Assembly: GCA_020809705.1 (NCBI GenBank) | Contig: CP085834.1 | Span: 3,038,001-3,102,000, forward strand | From: Calonectria ilicicola | Lineage: Eukaryota; Ascomycota; Sordariomycetes; Hypocreales; Nectriaceae | Direction of reading: 5' to 3' | DNA: 64,000 nucleotides | Shown here: positions 12,304-23,132 of the stretch, in pieces | Numbering within the stretch: the stretch's first letter is position 1 | How the letters are laid out: each line of letters opens with the position of its first letter | Notes under the pieces: generated by a model | Database searches by the model: none | Told to the model about the DNA's origin: nothing | What the model saw: only the letters and a program-made list of their open reading frames with translations | Translations under genes and position numbers: made by a program

Positions 12304-14004
12304 ATGTCGACAGCCGAGCAGATTCCAGGCGAGAATGCAGCAAAGTGGACCCGTACGAGGAGACCGAAAGTTAGGACAGGCTGCGTAACTTGGTTCGTAA
12401 CCGCTGAACTGGCTCCATTGGGCTCGGCTAACTCTTGTCCTTAGCAAGTTCGTTTCACGCTGGATTGTGTCTACTAAAGCCGTATTGCTGACCTGACTAA
12501 TCTTAGAGCCCGTCACCTTAAATGTGACGAGGAAAAACCTTATTGTCAACGATGTAGGAGCGATGGATACGGCTGTGGTGGCTATGAAGCTGTTCTCAAG
12601 AGACGAAGGCGTCGGTCCAGAAAAACCGCAACAGAAGAATCCTTGATACGCTACCATGCCTTGACACTTGAAGCGTTCAATTCTCCAACCGAATCGGATC
12701 TATTCCACCATGTCCAAACATGTCTGACGCAAGACTTTGCGACTGCCTTCATGCTAAATGAATTTTGGTTCAACTATGCTCTGCCTTTGGGGCATACCAT
12801 AAGGCCCGTTAGAGCTGCACTTTGTGCTCTCGGCAGCGCACATAAAAAATTCAAGATCGAATTTTCGAGGCCAAGGACTGGGAGACACCCAGAACTCTTC
12901 ACCCCTTTGGACGCGTTTTCCATCCAACAGTATAATGAAGCAATATGCCACATACAGCAGTTTACGACAGAAGAAGCAGTATTGAAATTGGATGTTATCC
13001 TGATCTGCTGTATTGTTTTCATCTGCATTGAAAATATCCTTGGGCGATACAGAGAAGCTCAACAACACCTACAAGCCGCTTATTCTTTACTCGAGTCTAT
13101 GTCGCAAAGCCACCAAGATGAGAATACGACGTTGGCATCTACAGGAACCAGGAACATAGAATTTCACCGGGATCTGGTTGCGCTGCTTGCGAGCATGGGG
13201 CATGGCATTAGCTCCTTTGGTGGATATAGCACGACACCTGGGACTAAATCGACCTCAATCACTCTGCCTCCGCTGGAAGATCCATCTAAACCGGTCGGGT
13301 CAGTCAACGACGCTGCAAGATCGCTTCGGAATTACCAAATGCAAATAGGTGTCAGATTTAGCCGCGCTCACTCCCAGCAAGAGTTTCAGCATTCGCTCGC
13401 ATCTCAGCCCCGGATAGCTCCGAAGAACCCAGACGGCTATTTCACAGAAAGATACCCTGATCTGGTGTCATGGCATGACGAGTGGAGCGACAAATTTGAG
13501 CAATTGAAGAGCAAAATTAACGTAAAATCGCTCTCACAGCGGGCGCAATACCAATTCTTGGTCGTGTCATTGCAGCAAACGATGATGACAACTTATATGG
13601 AAGCAAAGACTCTTCACGAGTTTTTTCCTCTGGAATTTTGCAAGCGGATATTGCAAGGAGTTGAAGCAGTGATTGAAGCCCGGCTTCTGCACACGATCCC
13701 TACTTTTGCCTTTGATGGATCTCTTGTTCCTCCCTTAATCTTCATTGCCAGTCATTCATCGGATCTCGGTATTCAGAAGAGGTGTGTGAATTTGTTACGC
13801 ACTCTTAATCGCAGGGAAGGCATTTGGGATAGTGAAGAGGCAGCGGATGTTCTTGAAGGACTGGCTTATGCTCGCGAGAACAAACTTGTGCCACAGGATC
13901 TAATTCCATGGAACTTTTCACTGATAGCCAAATTATTGGCTCCAGTCTTACCACCAACGTTGGGAGTCATGTTGTCGGTTCTCAGAGTTGTGCATAGAGT
14001 CTAG
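12304..14004 (+). CDS. Zn(II)2Cys6 fungal transcription factor, with a 3-nt microexon
   Basis: Exons 12304-12392, 12445-12447 and 12507-14004 give 529 residues. The N-terminus carries a complete binuclear zinc cluster: C27, C30, C37, C44, C47 and C54, spaced C-x2-C-x6-C-x6-C-x2-C-x6-C, followed by a basic linker (Lys-Arg-Arg-Arg-Arg-Arg). C30 and K31 are assembled across the 3-nt middle exon; the single-intron alternatives I tried break the frame or create a stop. The C-terminal 450 residues resemble the fungal-specific regulatory region (DUF3468-like) of this class. It should be a nuclear DNA-binding regulator with unknown targets. It lies head-to-tail about 690 nt upstream of the carboxylesterase, a possible target. 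Confidence 0.85.
12445..12447 (+). other. Predicted 3-nucleotide internal microexon (CAA)
   Basis: Flanked by intron 12393-12444 (donor GTTCGT, branch GGCTAAC, acceptor TTAG) and intron 12448-12506 (donor GTTCGT, branch GACTAAT, acceptor TTAG). It supplies the last base of Cys30 and two bases of Lys31 of the zinc cluster, restoring the invariant motif. Confidence 0.7.
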
Positions 14005-14691
14005 GTTTCGAAATGACCAATAGTTTATAATAAGTCTGCTTGGTCTCAAATAGGGGAAACAATCCTCGACACATGGCTGTAATAACGGAAGATGTTGTTT
14101 TTGTCAAGAAGAAGGTGAAAGAGGCAGGTACTCAGGCGAAGGATAACAAATCTTTTCCGATAGATCAACACTAAACTTCGTAGCTGGCTGTATTTCAACG
14201 CTCTTCTCGGCAGGGACAACCCCTCCAACAGTTATTATCAGTAATTCTCAAGATGAAAGTTCCCACCCGATATTGATTCGCAAATTGTTGCTTCGCTATG
14301 AAAGTATCTTCACAGGTTTCGTGAGCATTCCTCTGTATTTGTCTTGATTCTCCGATTGCTGGCTCTCATAGAGACATGGTGGTTCATAGTCCTTGTTGAG
14401 CTTGTCTCATTGCCTCAAAATTACTTTCTAGGCAACAAGCCATGTTTGTTCAATGCTTGGAGTGTCAAATGTATCTGGATTCTCAAGATATATATTCGTT
14501 TGTTGGAAAGTGGGTCCCGCGGAATCCGTGGATGTGAAGCAATACGCATGCGAATCTTGGGACGATCCGGGCAACAATGAAACCCGGGGGCCCGAAATTG
14601 CGAATAAACGACAAAGTATAAAGCGAGACCTAAATCCATTCCATACCTTGTGTTTAAATCACCTCCGGTGATTGCGGTTCAACACAAAGCC
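14005..14691. other. Intergenic between regulator and esterase
   Basis: 3' end of the Zn2Cys6 gene and promoter of the esterase. Several short frames on both strands look like chance. Confidence 0.5.
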
Positions 14692-16419
14692 ATGAGAGTC
14701 GGACGCGCATTCTACGCCGCCCTATCCGGGCTGCTGACAGCCTCGGCCACAAACCTAGGCCCTGGCTCCTCAGATTGCGAGGAGCCAACAGTTCAGCTTC
14801 AAAATGGTACGCTTCAGGGCCGTTACAATTCAGAATTCCACCAAGACTTCTTCCTCGGAGTGCCCTTTGCCCAAGCACCGATTGGGGATTTTCGCTTACG
14901 CAAGCCCCTCCCACCATTGGCATGGAACGGTACTAGATCCGCAGATGAGTATGGCCCATGGTGCATCGGCAACTCGCTAGGTCTTGCAGGGTTCAGCCAA
15001 AACATCACGGGAGTCATGAGCGAGGACTGTCTTTACATCAACATTGTCCGTCCAGCTGGCATACGCGAAGACGCTAAATTACCCATCCTGGCCTGGATCC
15101 ACGGCGGTGCCTGGTTGGAAGGCAGTGCTAATGATCGCCGGTACAACGGGTCGTTCCTCGTTGATAGCTCAGTACAAATGGGAAAGCCCATCATCTTTGT
15201 CAGCTTCAACTACCGCCTAGGTGTCTTTGGCGCACTTTTGGGCTCTCAATTAGAGAAGGAAGGGGTCACTAATTTGCTTCTACATGATCAACATCAGGCA
15301 CTGGCTTGGATCCAGGACAACATCGGCAAGTTTGGCGGGGATGCCTCGCGTGTTACACTGATGGGGGAATCCTCCGGTGCCGGTTCCATTGGTTTCCAGC
15401 TTTTGGCTCATGGCGGAAGAGATGATGGCCTCTTCCACGCAGCCATTGCAGAAAGCGGTGGGCCTTTTTCCGTGTATGCGTTTCCCAACCCCACCCAAAG
15501 AGAGGCGCAGTATACCACGGTCTTGAAGGCGGCGGGATGCTCTAACGCGGATGATGGGCTAGCTTGTCTTCGCACTGTACCAGCAGACCTACTCAAGCAA
15601 GCCAGTCTTCAAGTGCGACCGTACTTTGTCGTCGATGGTGATCTAATACCCCAACGCAGCTCGAAGCTATTACAGACCGGACAATTTCGCAAGGTGCCTC
15701 TCTTAATTGGCGTCAATAGGAACGAGGGTACCTCATTCATGGATATTACGACGCCGCAAAATACTGATCAAGATTTCTTCAACTTTGTCAAGGGCGCCAT
15801 AGGTGACTTTCCCGTCCCCGACGATGTGCTGCAAACCTGGTTACGGGCATACCAACAGGAAGTTGATAATCCTAGCGATGCTGGGCTGGGAACGGTTCTT
15901 GCAAACCCAGGACCCAAGTACGGCACAGGCTATGGCAGGGCAACACTCTGGATCGGAGATTTCCTGCTGGGAGGTGGCCGACGATATGCGAACCAGGTAT
16001 GGGCACAGCACAAAGTACCCAGCTACAGCTTTTTCTTCGATACACCCACCGTCAACGTGAACGAGACAACGCTGGGGGCTACGCATGGGCAGGAATTGCC
16101 ATTTGTGTTTGGAAATAGAGATGCTGTTGGATGGGACATTGACCCATACCCTTCGGAATCGGCATTGAGACGGGAATACCAGACGCTAGCTGATATTATG
16201 GGTCGCATGTGGGTGAGCTTCGCTGCGACAGGGTCGCCCAACCACCACGGCGTAAATAGCCTGGATGTGAAATGGCCGGTGTATTCAAACAGGAATCCAG
16301 TAAATATGGTTTTTAGTGCCGTCGATGGCATCTACAAACAGCCGGACACTTGGAGGGCAGAAGCGATGGAATTATTTTTTAATACCCAGCTTGACCTGGG
16401 GAAGCGTTGGATTCTGTAG
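14692..16419 (+). CDS. Secreted type-B carboxylesterase/lipase
   Basis: The frame is open from 14650, but the ATG at 14692 begins a signal peptide (MRVGRAFYAALSGLLTASA) and is the better start, giving 575 residues with no intron. An alpha/beta-hydrolase of the cholinesterase-like type-B family: substrate entry motif FFLGVPFAQAP, EDCLYINI, oxyanion-hole motif WIHGGAW, and the nucleophile elbow GESSGAG with Ser227. Glu345 (NRNEGTS) and His465 (ATHGQE) complete the triad. Length is normal for the family. Several NxS/T sites fit secretion. It probably hydrolyses extracellular esters; the substrate cannot be read from sequence. It lies downstream of a zinc-cluster regulator on the same strand. Confidence 0.93.
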   Translation: MRVGRAFYAALSGLLTASATNLGPGSSDCEEPTVQLQNGTLQGRYNSEFHQDFFLGVPFAQAPIGDFRLRKPLPPLAWNGTRSADEYGPWCIGNSLGLAGFSQNITGVMSEDCLYINIVRPAGIREDAKLPILAWIHGGAWLEGSANDRRYNGSFLVDSSVQMGKPIIFVSFNYRLGVFGALLGSQLEKEGVTNLLLHDQHQALAWIQDNIGKFGGDASRVTLMGESSGAGSIGFQLLAHGGRDDGLFHAAIAESGGPFSVYAFPNPTQREAQYTTVLKAAGCSNADDGLACLRTVPADLLKQASLQVRPYFVVDGDLIPQRSSKLLQTGQFRKVPLLIGVNRNEGTSFMDITTPQNTDQDFFNFVKGAIGDFPVPDDVLQTWLRAYQQEVDNPSDAGLGTVLANPGPKYGTGYGRATLWIGDFLLGGGRRYANQVWAQHKVPSYSFFFDTPTVNVNETTLGATHGQELPFVFGNRDAVGWDIDPYPSESALRREYQTLADIMGRMWVSFAATGSPNHHGVNSLDVKWPVYSNRNPVNMVFSAVDGIYKQPDTWRAEAMELFFNTQLDLGKRWIL

Positions 16420-17479
16420 TATGCAATAATGGCCACAGGGGCATGCACCTTCTAATACAAAAATGATCTCAACAAGGCCTTGCCGCTGTCAACTTTTAGC
16501 TAAGAAATGTGAACAAACCCACGCGGGCTAGAATGGAATTGATTCATTGGCCCAGGTTAATTCTCTTAGAAAAGTAAATCCTCTGAGAAATTCCCGGCCG
16601 CGCCTCTGTGAATATCGTATCGGCTTTGGGCTTCGGCTTTGGCTGGGTTCTGGGTCGGGTTTAGGAGGCCCGCCGCATTAACGCTGCCGTTATCCGTGCC
16701 CACGCTCGGCCTCATTCATGGACTAAATACAATATCCCCTTGTGATATCTATACCTTGAGCAGCATGGAACTTAACCGCCTGAAGATATCAATCTAATGG
16801 TAAAGGAAAGAAAAATAAATAAATAATAATAGATATCAAAAATACATTATTTATGTATTTCATTTATTTATATAATATTTAGTTCTTTAAAATTTAGCTA
16901 AAAGATGATAGGAAAAGGTAGAGGGGTACAATCTTTCAGGGATTGTACTGTACAACATCAATAAAATTAGCCACAATAACACGGAGAAATTAGGCACCAC
17001 TTGAGGCTTAGATGACCCTGTTGGAGCAGTTCTAGTGTCACTTTCTTGGCTCATCTGCCCACGTGCTGGACCAATCCACCCCATGCACACGCAATCTCCT
17101 TTGCACAGCCACCGGCCCACTGCGTCATGGTTGCCTCCCCCAACCAAATTGTCTTGACGTATGCGCATAATCGAAATTTCTGCTCTTTTCCGCCTATTTC
17201 CATGGAAGCCACATTATTGCAGCCTGACCATAGGCATTGCTGATCTACAGTGTGCAATTGACTATCCATATGTGTGGTTTGCATCAGGGTCCGTCGCCTA
17301 ATTTGAGGGTTGACAAGAACAGCTGCCTGGCTGTTCTGGAAGCAAACAACTGCCACAAAAGCGATGTGGAATTGAAAATATTAGATTATCTGAGACATAT
17401 GCTTCACAAATCTAGCTATTAAATACATTCTACTCCCAGTTTCATTGAATATTGGGGCAGCGACCCTTTTCCAAAAGTC
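16420..17479. other. Intergenic between convergent genes, with an AT-rich patch
   Basis: 3' flanks of the esterase and of the calmodulin-like gene. Bases 16800-16910 are strongly AT-rich (TAAATAAATAATAA-type). No gene seen. Confidence 0.5.
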
Positions 17480-18266
17480 TTATGTGGGACCTTCCAACAC
17501 GATGTTGACAAATTCGTTAACTGCAAGTGTGTTAATTGTCTAAAGCTTAGGGAGGGAAAAGAACCTGACTTACAATCAATTGTTCCGTCACCATCCTTGT
17601 CAGCTTCTTTCAACATGTCGTTGATCTCATCATCAGTAAGATTTTCGCCAAGGGAAACCATGACACGGCGCAATTCATCTTTTGAGATGGTCCCTGAATT
17701 ATCGTAATCAAACACCTACTCCAGTTCGTATTAATGTCAAATAAAGATAGCTTCTGGTACCGTACCTTGAAGGCATCTTGAAGTTCCTCCTGAATGTCTG
17801 AATTCTTGGATTTTCGCGTCATTATAGTCAAGAATTCTGCATCCATTAGTCTTTTACCAGTAACATCAGGAAATTCCCTAGCTCACCATCGAAACTGATT
17901 GAGCCACTCTTGTCGACATCAATTTCCTTGAGCATATTGCGCAGTTCGGCGTCGGATGGTTCTTGCCCCAGAGATCGCATCACTTTTCTAATGTCTGTGG
18001 GAGTTATTTCACCTAGTCAACCAAGTTTTAGTCAAGCCCAATAGCGAATCTTGTCGTACCCACCATCGCCATCTTTGTCCTGATGAATTGCCAAGTTAGC
18101 GCGCATTCAATAGAGACGACATGGTAGGCCAAACACTCACAAAGACTGAAAAGGCCTCCTTGAGCTCCGCGGCGCGATTGGCGCTGAGTGATTGAGTCTA
18201 CCCCTGCCATGTCAGTGTACTCCTTCACATAGACACACCGATTTGGGTGAATTCTATCCTCACCAT
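17480..18266 (-). CDS. Calmodulin-like EF-hand protein, seven exons
   Basis: Exons 18266-18264, 18197-18141, 18079-18064, 18012-17887, 17836-17766, 17715-17574 and 17520-17480 encode 151 residues, close to calmodulin's 149. Four EF-hand loops are visible: 21-32 (DKDGDGEITPTD), 57-68 ([12 protein letters not shown]), 94-105 ([12 protein letters not shown]) and 130-141 ([12 protein letters not shown]). Loop 1 has Asp instead of the usual Glu at position 12, which may weaken Ca2+ binding. The sequence diverges clearly from canonical fungal calmodulin, which is almost invariant, so this is a paralogue. Exon 1 codes only for the ATG. All six introns are GT-AG, 50-66 nt. A cytosolic Ca2+ sensor with unknown targets is expected. 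Confidence 0.88.
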
Positions 18267-19756
18267 TGCGATAGGCTATGTATGCAATAGAAAATGGGGG
18301 AAAAGCACGAAACGTAAGCGGAGAGGGATGCGAGTGGAGGAGGTGTGGCAGGAAACAGGGTCATATGAGATGGACATCCAATTATCACGTGAGATTGCCT
18401 TGTTTCTTTGCCTTGGAGGGATCTAAGCTGCGGCCAGGTCCACCCCGTTTGCACTCCGCACGGTGTACTTGATCAGGACATCTGGCGAATAATCAATCTG
18501 CAAGTAAAAAGAACAACTAAGTATAGGCAGTGTTTTTACACTAGATTATTGGTTCATAAAAGGCACTTTCTTAGGCAATCAACCGCACAAGATGGTAGGT
18601 TGAGAACATTGCTATACCCAACATCTTCCACATATTGACATAATCAACATGGGCTCCTAGTCAATTGCCAGTTATCAATTGGATAATTTTGCCTTCAGTT
18701 CGTGATTTTGATCTATGGTAAAGGCTATTATCGAAGATTCAAAGTTTGCAGATCATTTACTGCATCACCTCATGACCCAGCCGTACCATCATTGGCATGC
18801 TCTCAAGGCAGAGGGTTGGCTTACAAGATGCAACAATTAAACCTCATTTCTTTCAACTTAAGCCAATCTCCTCCATATTCATATGACAGCCTTGAAAATT
18901 CCACCAACGCACAAATCTCACGTCGAAATCAATCAATCCAGGAAGGAATAAATGATACTAATTGCACAAACACTTGATTATCCTGTGATGCGCGAAATCT
19001 TGAATATTCGGATAACGGCAAGATGCCACGGCTTGGCTTTCCTTGGCGCGAAAAAGGTGCCAATCAGCACTGCATTTGGTGTCAAAGACTACGCAAGCTG
19101 CGCCCCATTTTCCAATTTCTCACGTAATCAAGGGCAGACTAAAAGCAAGGCAAACGCGAAGAGCGAATGTTACTGTTTAGCGTCTAGAATCGATCTCGGC
19201 CGATAAATGCGCTTAGTCATCGTCGATATGAATGAACACTTGCAAGAAGTTTTATTCAACACAATGCTAGATACTCTTCTCTCGACCTACTGATGGCTAA
19301 CAAAACAACTACATGATTGACGCTCTCATTATGAATATTGTATCTTCTATTTTATTGTTGGATCTGATTTCGCTTGCCTAATATTTTGAGAGATCGTTAT
19401 TCTCCGTGCACATTAATTCGAATTCAAGTAACTCTCCCTGAGTGCAGATACCAACCATCTAATATTTCAGAAAACTTTAAATACAAGTCTATATGCTAGA
19501 AAACACCCATGCCTCTCTATATTTTCCTCACAGTATATGAAATGAATTCGTGTGCCCACTCAAAGAGATTCGAAGATGACAATGGCGGGGAAGGTAACCA
19601 GAATGCGCACATCGCATAAGCGACAACTTGCATCAGCTGAACACAACCCATTGCTTTTTTTCCCCTTCTGCATTGAACCCCCTGTCTTTTGGTCTTATTA
19701 ACTGCATTTGGGTAAGATCCAATTATGTACATGGTCCATTTCACGCAAGCATGAAA
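18267..19756. other. Intergenic
   Basis: Upstream of the calmodulin-like gene and downstream of the MARVEL-like gene. Short frames only; no supported gene. Confidence 0.5.
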
Positions 19757-20413
19757 TTATTCACGCGGAATAGGCCTCTGGCTTTGATAGGAGATGTCCT
19801 TCTCGATGGAGTCAACTTCGATGGAGTCGCCTGGTGCGTACTTTTTACCGCGTTCAACTCCATTGCGCTTAAAGTAGCGGAGGTCGAGGAAGGAAATGAT
19901 GCTCATATAAACGGCCAAAAGACTGCAGAAACAGGTATTAAATATACCAAACTCAACAATAAGTCATGCGTCACCTACCTCATGCAGATTGCCATAGGGA
20001 CAATAACCCAGCTGAGTGTACAGCTAATACCAGCACAAAATCTGATGTTTGCCGTAATCATCAGATATACAACGGCGGCCCAAAAGACGATTTCCATCAT
20101 GTTGAGAACCAGGTAAGCCGTCAAATTCCCAAACCGCTTCAGGGCCTGGACGTGCGAAGACAAAATTTCGTAAGACAGAATGACGAGAGACTTGGCGCTC
20201 TGTAAAAATGTTAATCATAGTCCTAGAATCCTTTTTTGTGCAGCTGGGTTGACGAACCATTCCCAGAGACATGGTGTTGGCGCGGCTTCTTGGCGCGCCC
20301 GGGGCTCGATTAAGCATGCGTACAACGGAGAGGGCCAAAACGGTGATGACCAAAACCACCTGAATGAAATGAACTGGGAGCTTAACCAGGCTGCTGAAAA
20401 TGACGTGTCCCAT
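19757..20413 (-). CDS. MARVEL-like four-span membrane protein, three exons
   Basis: Exons 20413-20258, 20199-19979 and 19922-19757 join to 180 residues; introns are 58 nt (GTTCGT donor) and 56 nt (GTAGGT donor). Four hydrophobic segments: about 13-34 (HFIQVVLVITVLALSVV), about 79-101 (LVLNMMEIVFWAAVVYLM), about 108-127 (CTLSWVIVPMAICM) and the following LLAVYMSIISF stretch. Between segments 1 and 2 is a conserved-looking RSRANTMSLGM loop. The short tail is charged and Ser-rich. This matches the small fungal MARVEL-domain proteins I recall, thought to act in membrane apposition or trafficking. Precise role unknown. Confidence 0.82.
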
Positions 20414-20697
20414 TGTGAAAGTTGTTTGTCGAAAAGATTCCAAACGGGTTAGCGATGAAAAGAAGACGAAACAAATGAAAGTAGACAAAGAAATGTTGGG
20501 CTGTTAATGAGTACGAATCTTCCATCAAATGCATTTATATTTCATCCAAGACTTGAGATGTTCAAGTATCTGCTTGTTGGCGCCACAAACCGGTCTCGCT
20601 TTCGCACTCGTACTGTGGGGCTGTTGTCTTGGTGTTGATAAGCCCACGGTCCTTCAGCCCAGCTGTAGGGCCATCAGTGCGGCAGCTAGTGGTAACC

Positions 20698-21048
20698 CTA
20701 CGTGTCTAGGAGGCTCCCACTTCCCGTGATGAGTGCCAAGACTTCTTTTCTATCGTGGAAGCCAATCTTCCTGGCCTCATCGGGCAAAAATGGGTAACCA
20801 TCGACAGGGTTATTCAAGGTTTCGGTGAAATTTAGCCTGGCATATGCCACCTCAACGTTGCGTTAGTAGCATTTATGCATAAGCACAGCTCGCCATCCTT
20901 GTCCATCATCGGGTCTACCGACGTGGCTTGTATCTGCAGTTTCGGGTAGGGCTAGACGCCTCTCGGCCTTTCTCACCCCTGAATGATTCAAATTCTGGCA
21001 CACGTAGGTGGCTTTGGTGCTTGCGCCACCATGACCACGACGGCAGAA
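20698..21048 (-). pseudogene. Decayed coding remnant with an in-frame stop
   Basis: Reading the minus strand from 21048, a protein-like frame (THVGRPDDGQGWRAVLMHK region) runs to a TAA at 20865-20863. It resumes in the same frame as a 54-residue stretch (with ARLNFTETLNNPVDGYP and FLPDEARKIGF) ending at a TAG at 20700-20698. More protein-like stretches lie just upstream in other frames. There is no proper start and no family I can name. A TACTAAC sequence overlaps the TAA, so part of this could be an intron instead. Confidence 0.3.
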
Positions 21049-22223
21049 TCAATACGGTAGGCATTTCCAGTTAGTTGTTCGTCTCAGGTCTGTGGATGAA
21101 GGTCACGGTGGAGGAGGAATATTTTGATGAGAGTGTGACTGATTTGGCTGATGCGGGGGTCACTCTTAACTTTACTGAGCCTTGGCCACAAGAGTGCGAG
21201 TGCGAACGATCTGGACCATCTGTGTTTCGGTATCATCCGAAAAAAAATTAAATCACATACAGGGTCCCCCCGGGGAATTTGGGTAGATTTTTGAGGACAC
21301 GTCCTTCCTTTCTTGTAGATCTGATAATTTCCTAGTACAACACACTCGTCTCCTACAAAGCAACGCTAAAATATGGGATCACATCAGATAGAGATAAGAA
21401 TGGATATTAGGCACAATCGATAATTTTTTGGTTATTTCGGATAATTGGTGGTGGGGTGGAGGGGAGGCAACTGACAAGCGGTGGCTTGTTTGTTGATTGA
21501 TGGTTGTACCCAGATTCTCGTATTGCTTCACGTCGTATTCCGGGCCGATTTAGCTCGTGCCCGCTCGTACTGCAGTCGTCCCGTTGGGGAGTATGATACA
21601 AATTATAGATAATTATACGGTTTTAATGTAACACCGCAGAAAAACACGGCAAAGGCACTGCACGGGACTTGTGTTGATCAACGTGCTAGTCAAAGTTAGA
21701 GCAATCCATAGCCTCAGAAAGGCCAAGTTGTCTCGCCAAAATGTCCAAAATTTGTGGGGAAGTATTCCAATGTGGAGTACTCTCATGTCAAACAGACGCT
21801 GATACGAACCAAACAACGCTTAGCAGGTGAATTGGTCACTATGACATTTTAATTAGCGGCTCGGTCGCAAATCATGCCGTCTGTCTCCCATCACAAGTTT
21901 ATTGTGCATCATTTTTGAAGTGAAACCAATTGTGAGAATGTTTGAATACTTCAGCAAAAGTTGGTTGGCATATATTACTTGATGAGGTATCGGTTTGTTA
22001 AAACTTCACATCAATTTTACAACACTAAATTTTCCAATAGTGCAAATCCATTCACTGAATGCTTGGATCACAAAAGATTACATTGTATAAACTGCCCGCT
22101 CTCCCTTCCTCAATCACACCAACATATAACTTTTTCGCATTGAGGATTTTCTAAAAGTAAAAGCGACGATGTTCTCGTCATCAACCGAACTGTGGCTCAA
22201 AAATGAGGTTGGGATGACAAATT
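21049..22223. other. Intergenic
   Basis: No supported gene. 21049-21240 holds further short protein-like stretches on the minus strand that may belong to the remnant to its left. Confidence 0.4.
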
Positions 22224-23132
22224 CTATGTTTTGGTAATGTTCTCACTTGTTGATGCTTCACCATTTTTCGCGGCTTCTTCAACTTCTTTTTCTTTAGATT
22301 GTTCTTGATCGTCGGTTGGTTCGCAAGTTTCTATGGTCGCTACAGCTTTGTGCGTCGAGGTCGTTTCGGTTGAGGGGGTTTCAGCATCAATAGCCGGCTG
22401 AGGCTTCTTCTTGAACAACTTGAACCATGCCATGACTCCGATACAGGCCAAAAGTGCGACTGTTGTCACTACTGCTATGATGAGTTTGCCAAGGTTCGAA
22501 GAGGTTGAGTCGTTGATGTGCTCGATGGACCACGGGTAGCAGTCAGACTTGATGACAATGAAGATACCAAGGCCCACGTAAAGAGGAGGGATGAGATAGT
22601 GCACGCATTTTTGCATCAGACGCAAAATGTGTTTTTCTCGCAAAATTAGATACGCAGCGAGACACCAGACCCCGAGCAAGATGTAGTACACAACAACATA
22701 TACCGCTATCTCTGCGCCTTTGGCCTGTGAAAAGAGCGGGATGTATGTGCCGATATTGTCTCCACCGTTCATTATTGTGACAGCCCCTACTTGAAAAATG
22801 GTCTTGAATCCGGCGTACTTTGTTATCTCGGCTTCTTCTTCCTCTTCCTGATTTGGGAGAAGCTCAAACACTTTCCAAATACCTAGGCAGATGGGCAAAA
22901 GACCGAGAAATCCAATGGGCTCCGAAGGAATCAACAACGCAGCACCAAAACCAATCATGCTGATAACCATGATGACGGTAAATCCGGCATATTGACCGAG
23001 TGTGATTTTGAGAGGGGTGAAGTTTTTGTTTGTAGACGCTTCGGCGAAGAAAGTGACGAGAACGAATATATCGTCAATGTTGGTGATGGCGAAAGAACTG
23101 CACGCAGTTCCTACCGCACTTCCGAACTGCAT
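22224..23132 (-). CDS. CadD-type cadmium resistance/cation transporter
   Basis: Intronless, 302 residues. The start at 23132 opens with MQFGSAVGTACSSFAITNID, the conserved N-terminus of fungal CadD-like proteins; a stop lies upstream in frame. About six hydrophobic segments: 5-25, 46-66, 69-88, 140-165, 183-200 and 216-237. An acidic Glu run at about 96-101 sits in a central loop, with IFQVGAVTIMNGGDNIGTYIP just after it, a hallmark region. The last 60 residues are hydrophilic, Thr/Glu-rich and probably cytoplasmic. The family is linked to cadmium or other cation tolerance; the fungal substrate is uncertain. Confidence 0.88.
   Translation of the reverse strand: MQFGSAVGTACSSFAITNIDDIFVLVTFFAEASTNKNFTPLKITLGQYAGFTVIMVISMIGFGAALLIPSEPIGFLGLLPICLGIWKVFELLPNQEEEEEAEITKYAGFKTIFQVGAVTIMNGGDNIGTYIPLFSQAKGAEIAVYVVVYYILLGVWCLAAYLILREKHILRLMQKCVHYLIPPLYVGLGIFIVIKSDCYPWSIEHINDSTSSNLGKLIIAVVTTVALLACIGVMAWFKLFKKKPQPAIDAETPSTETTSTHKAVATIETCEPTDDQEQSKEKEVEEAAKNGEASTSENITKT

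Noticed and set aside
12002..12388. 128-codon frame upstream of and overlapping the zinc-cluster gene
   Set aside because: Overlaps the first exon of the regulator in another frame and has no recognisable features.
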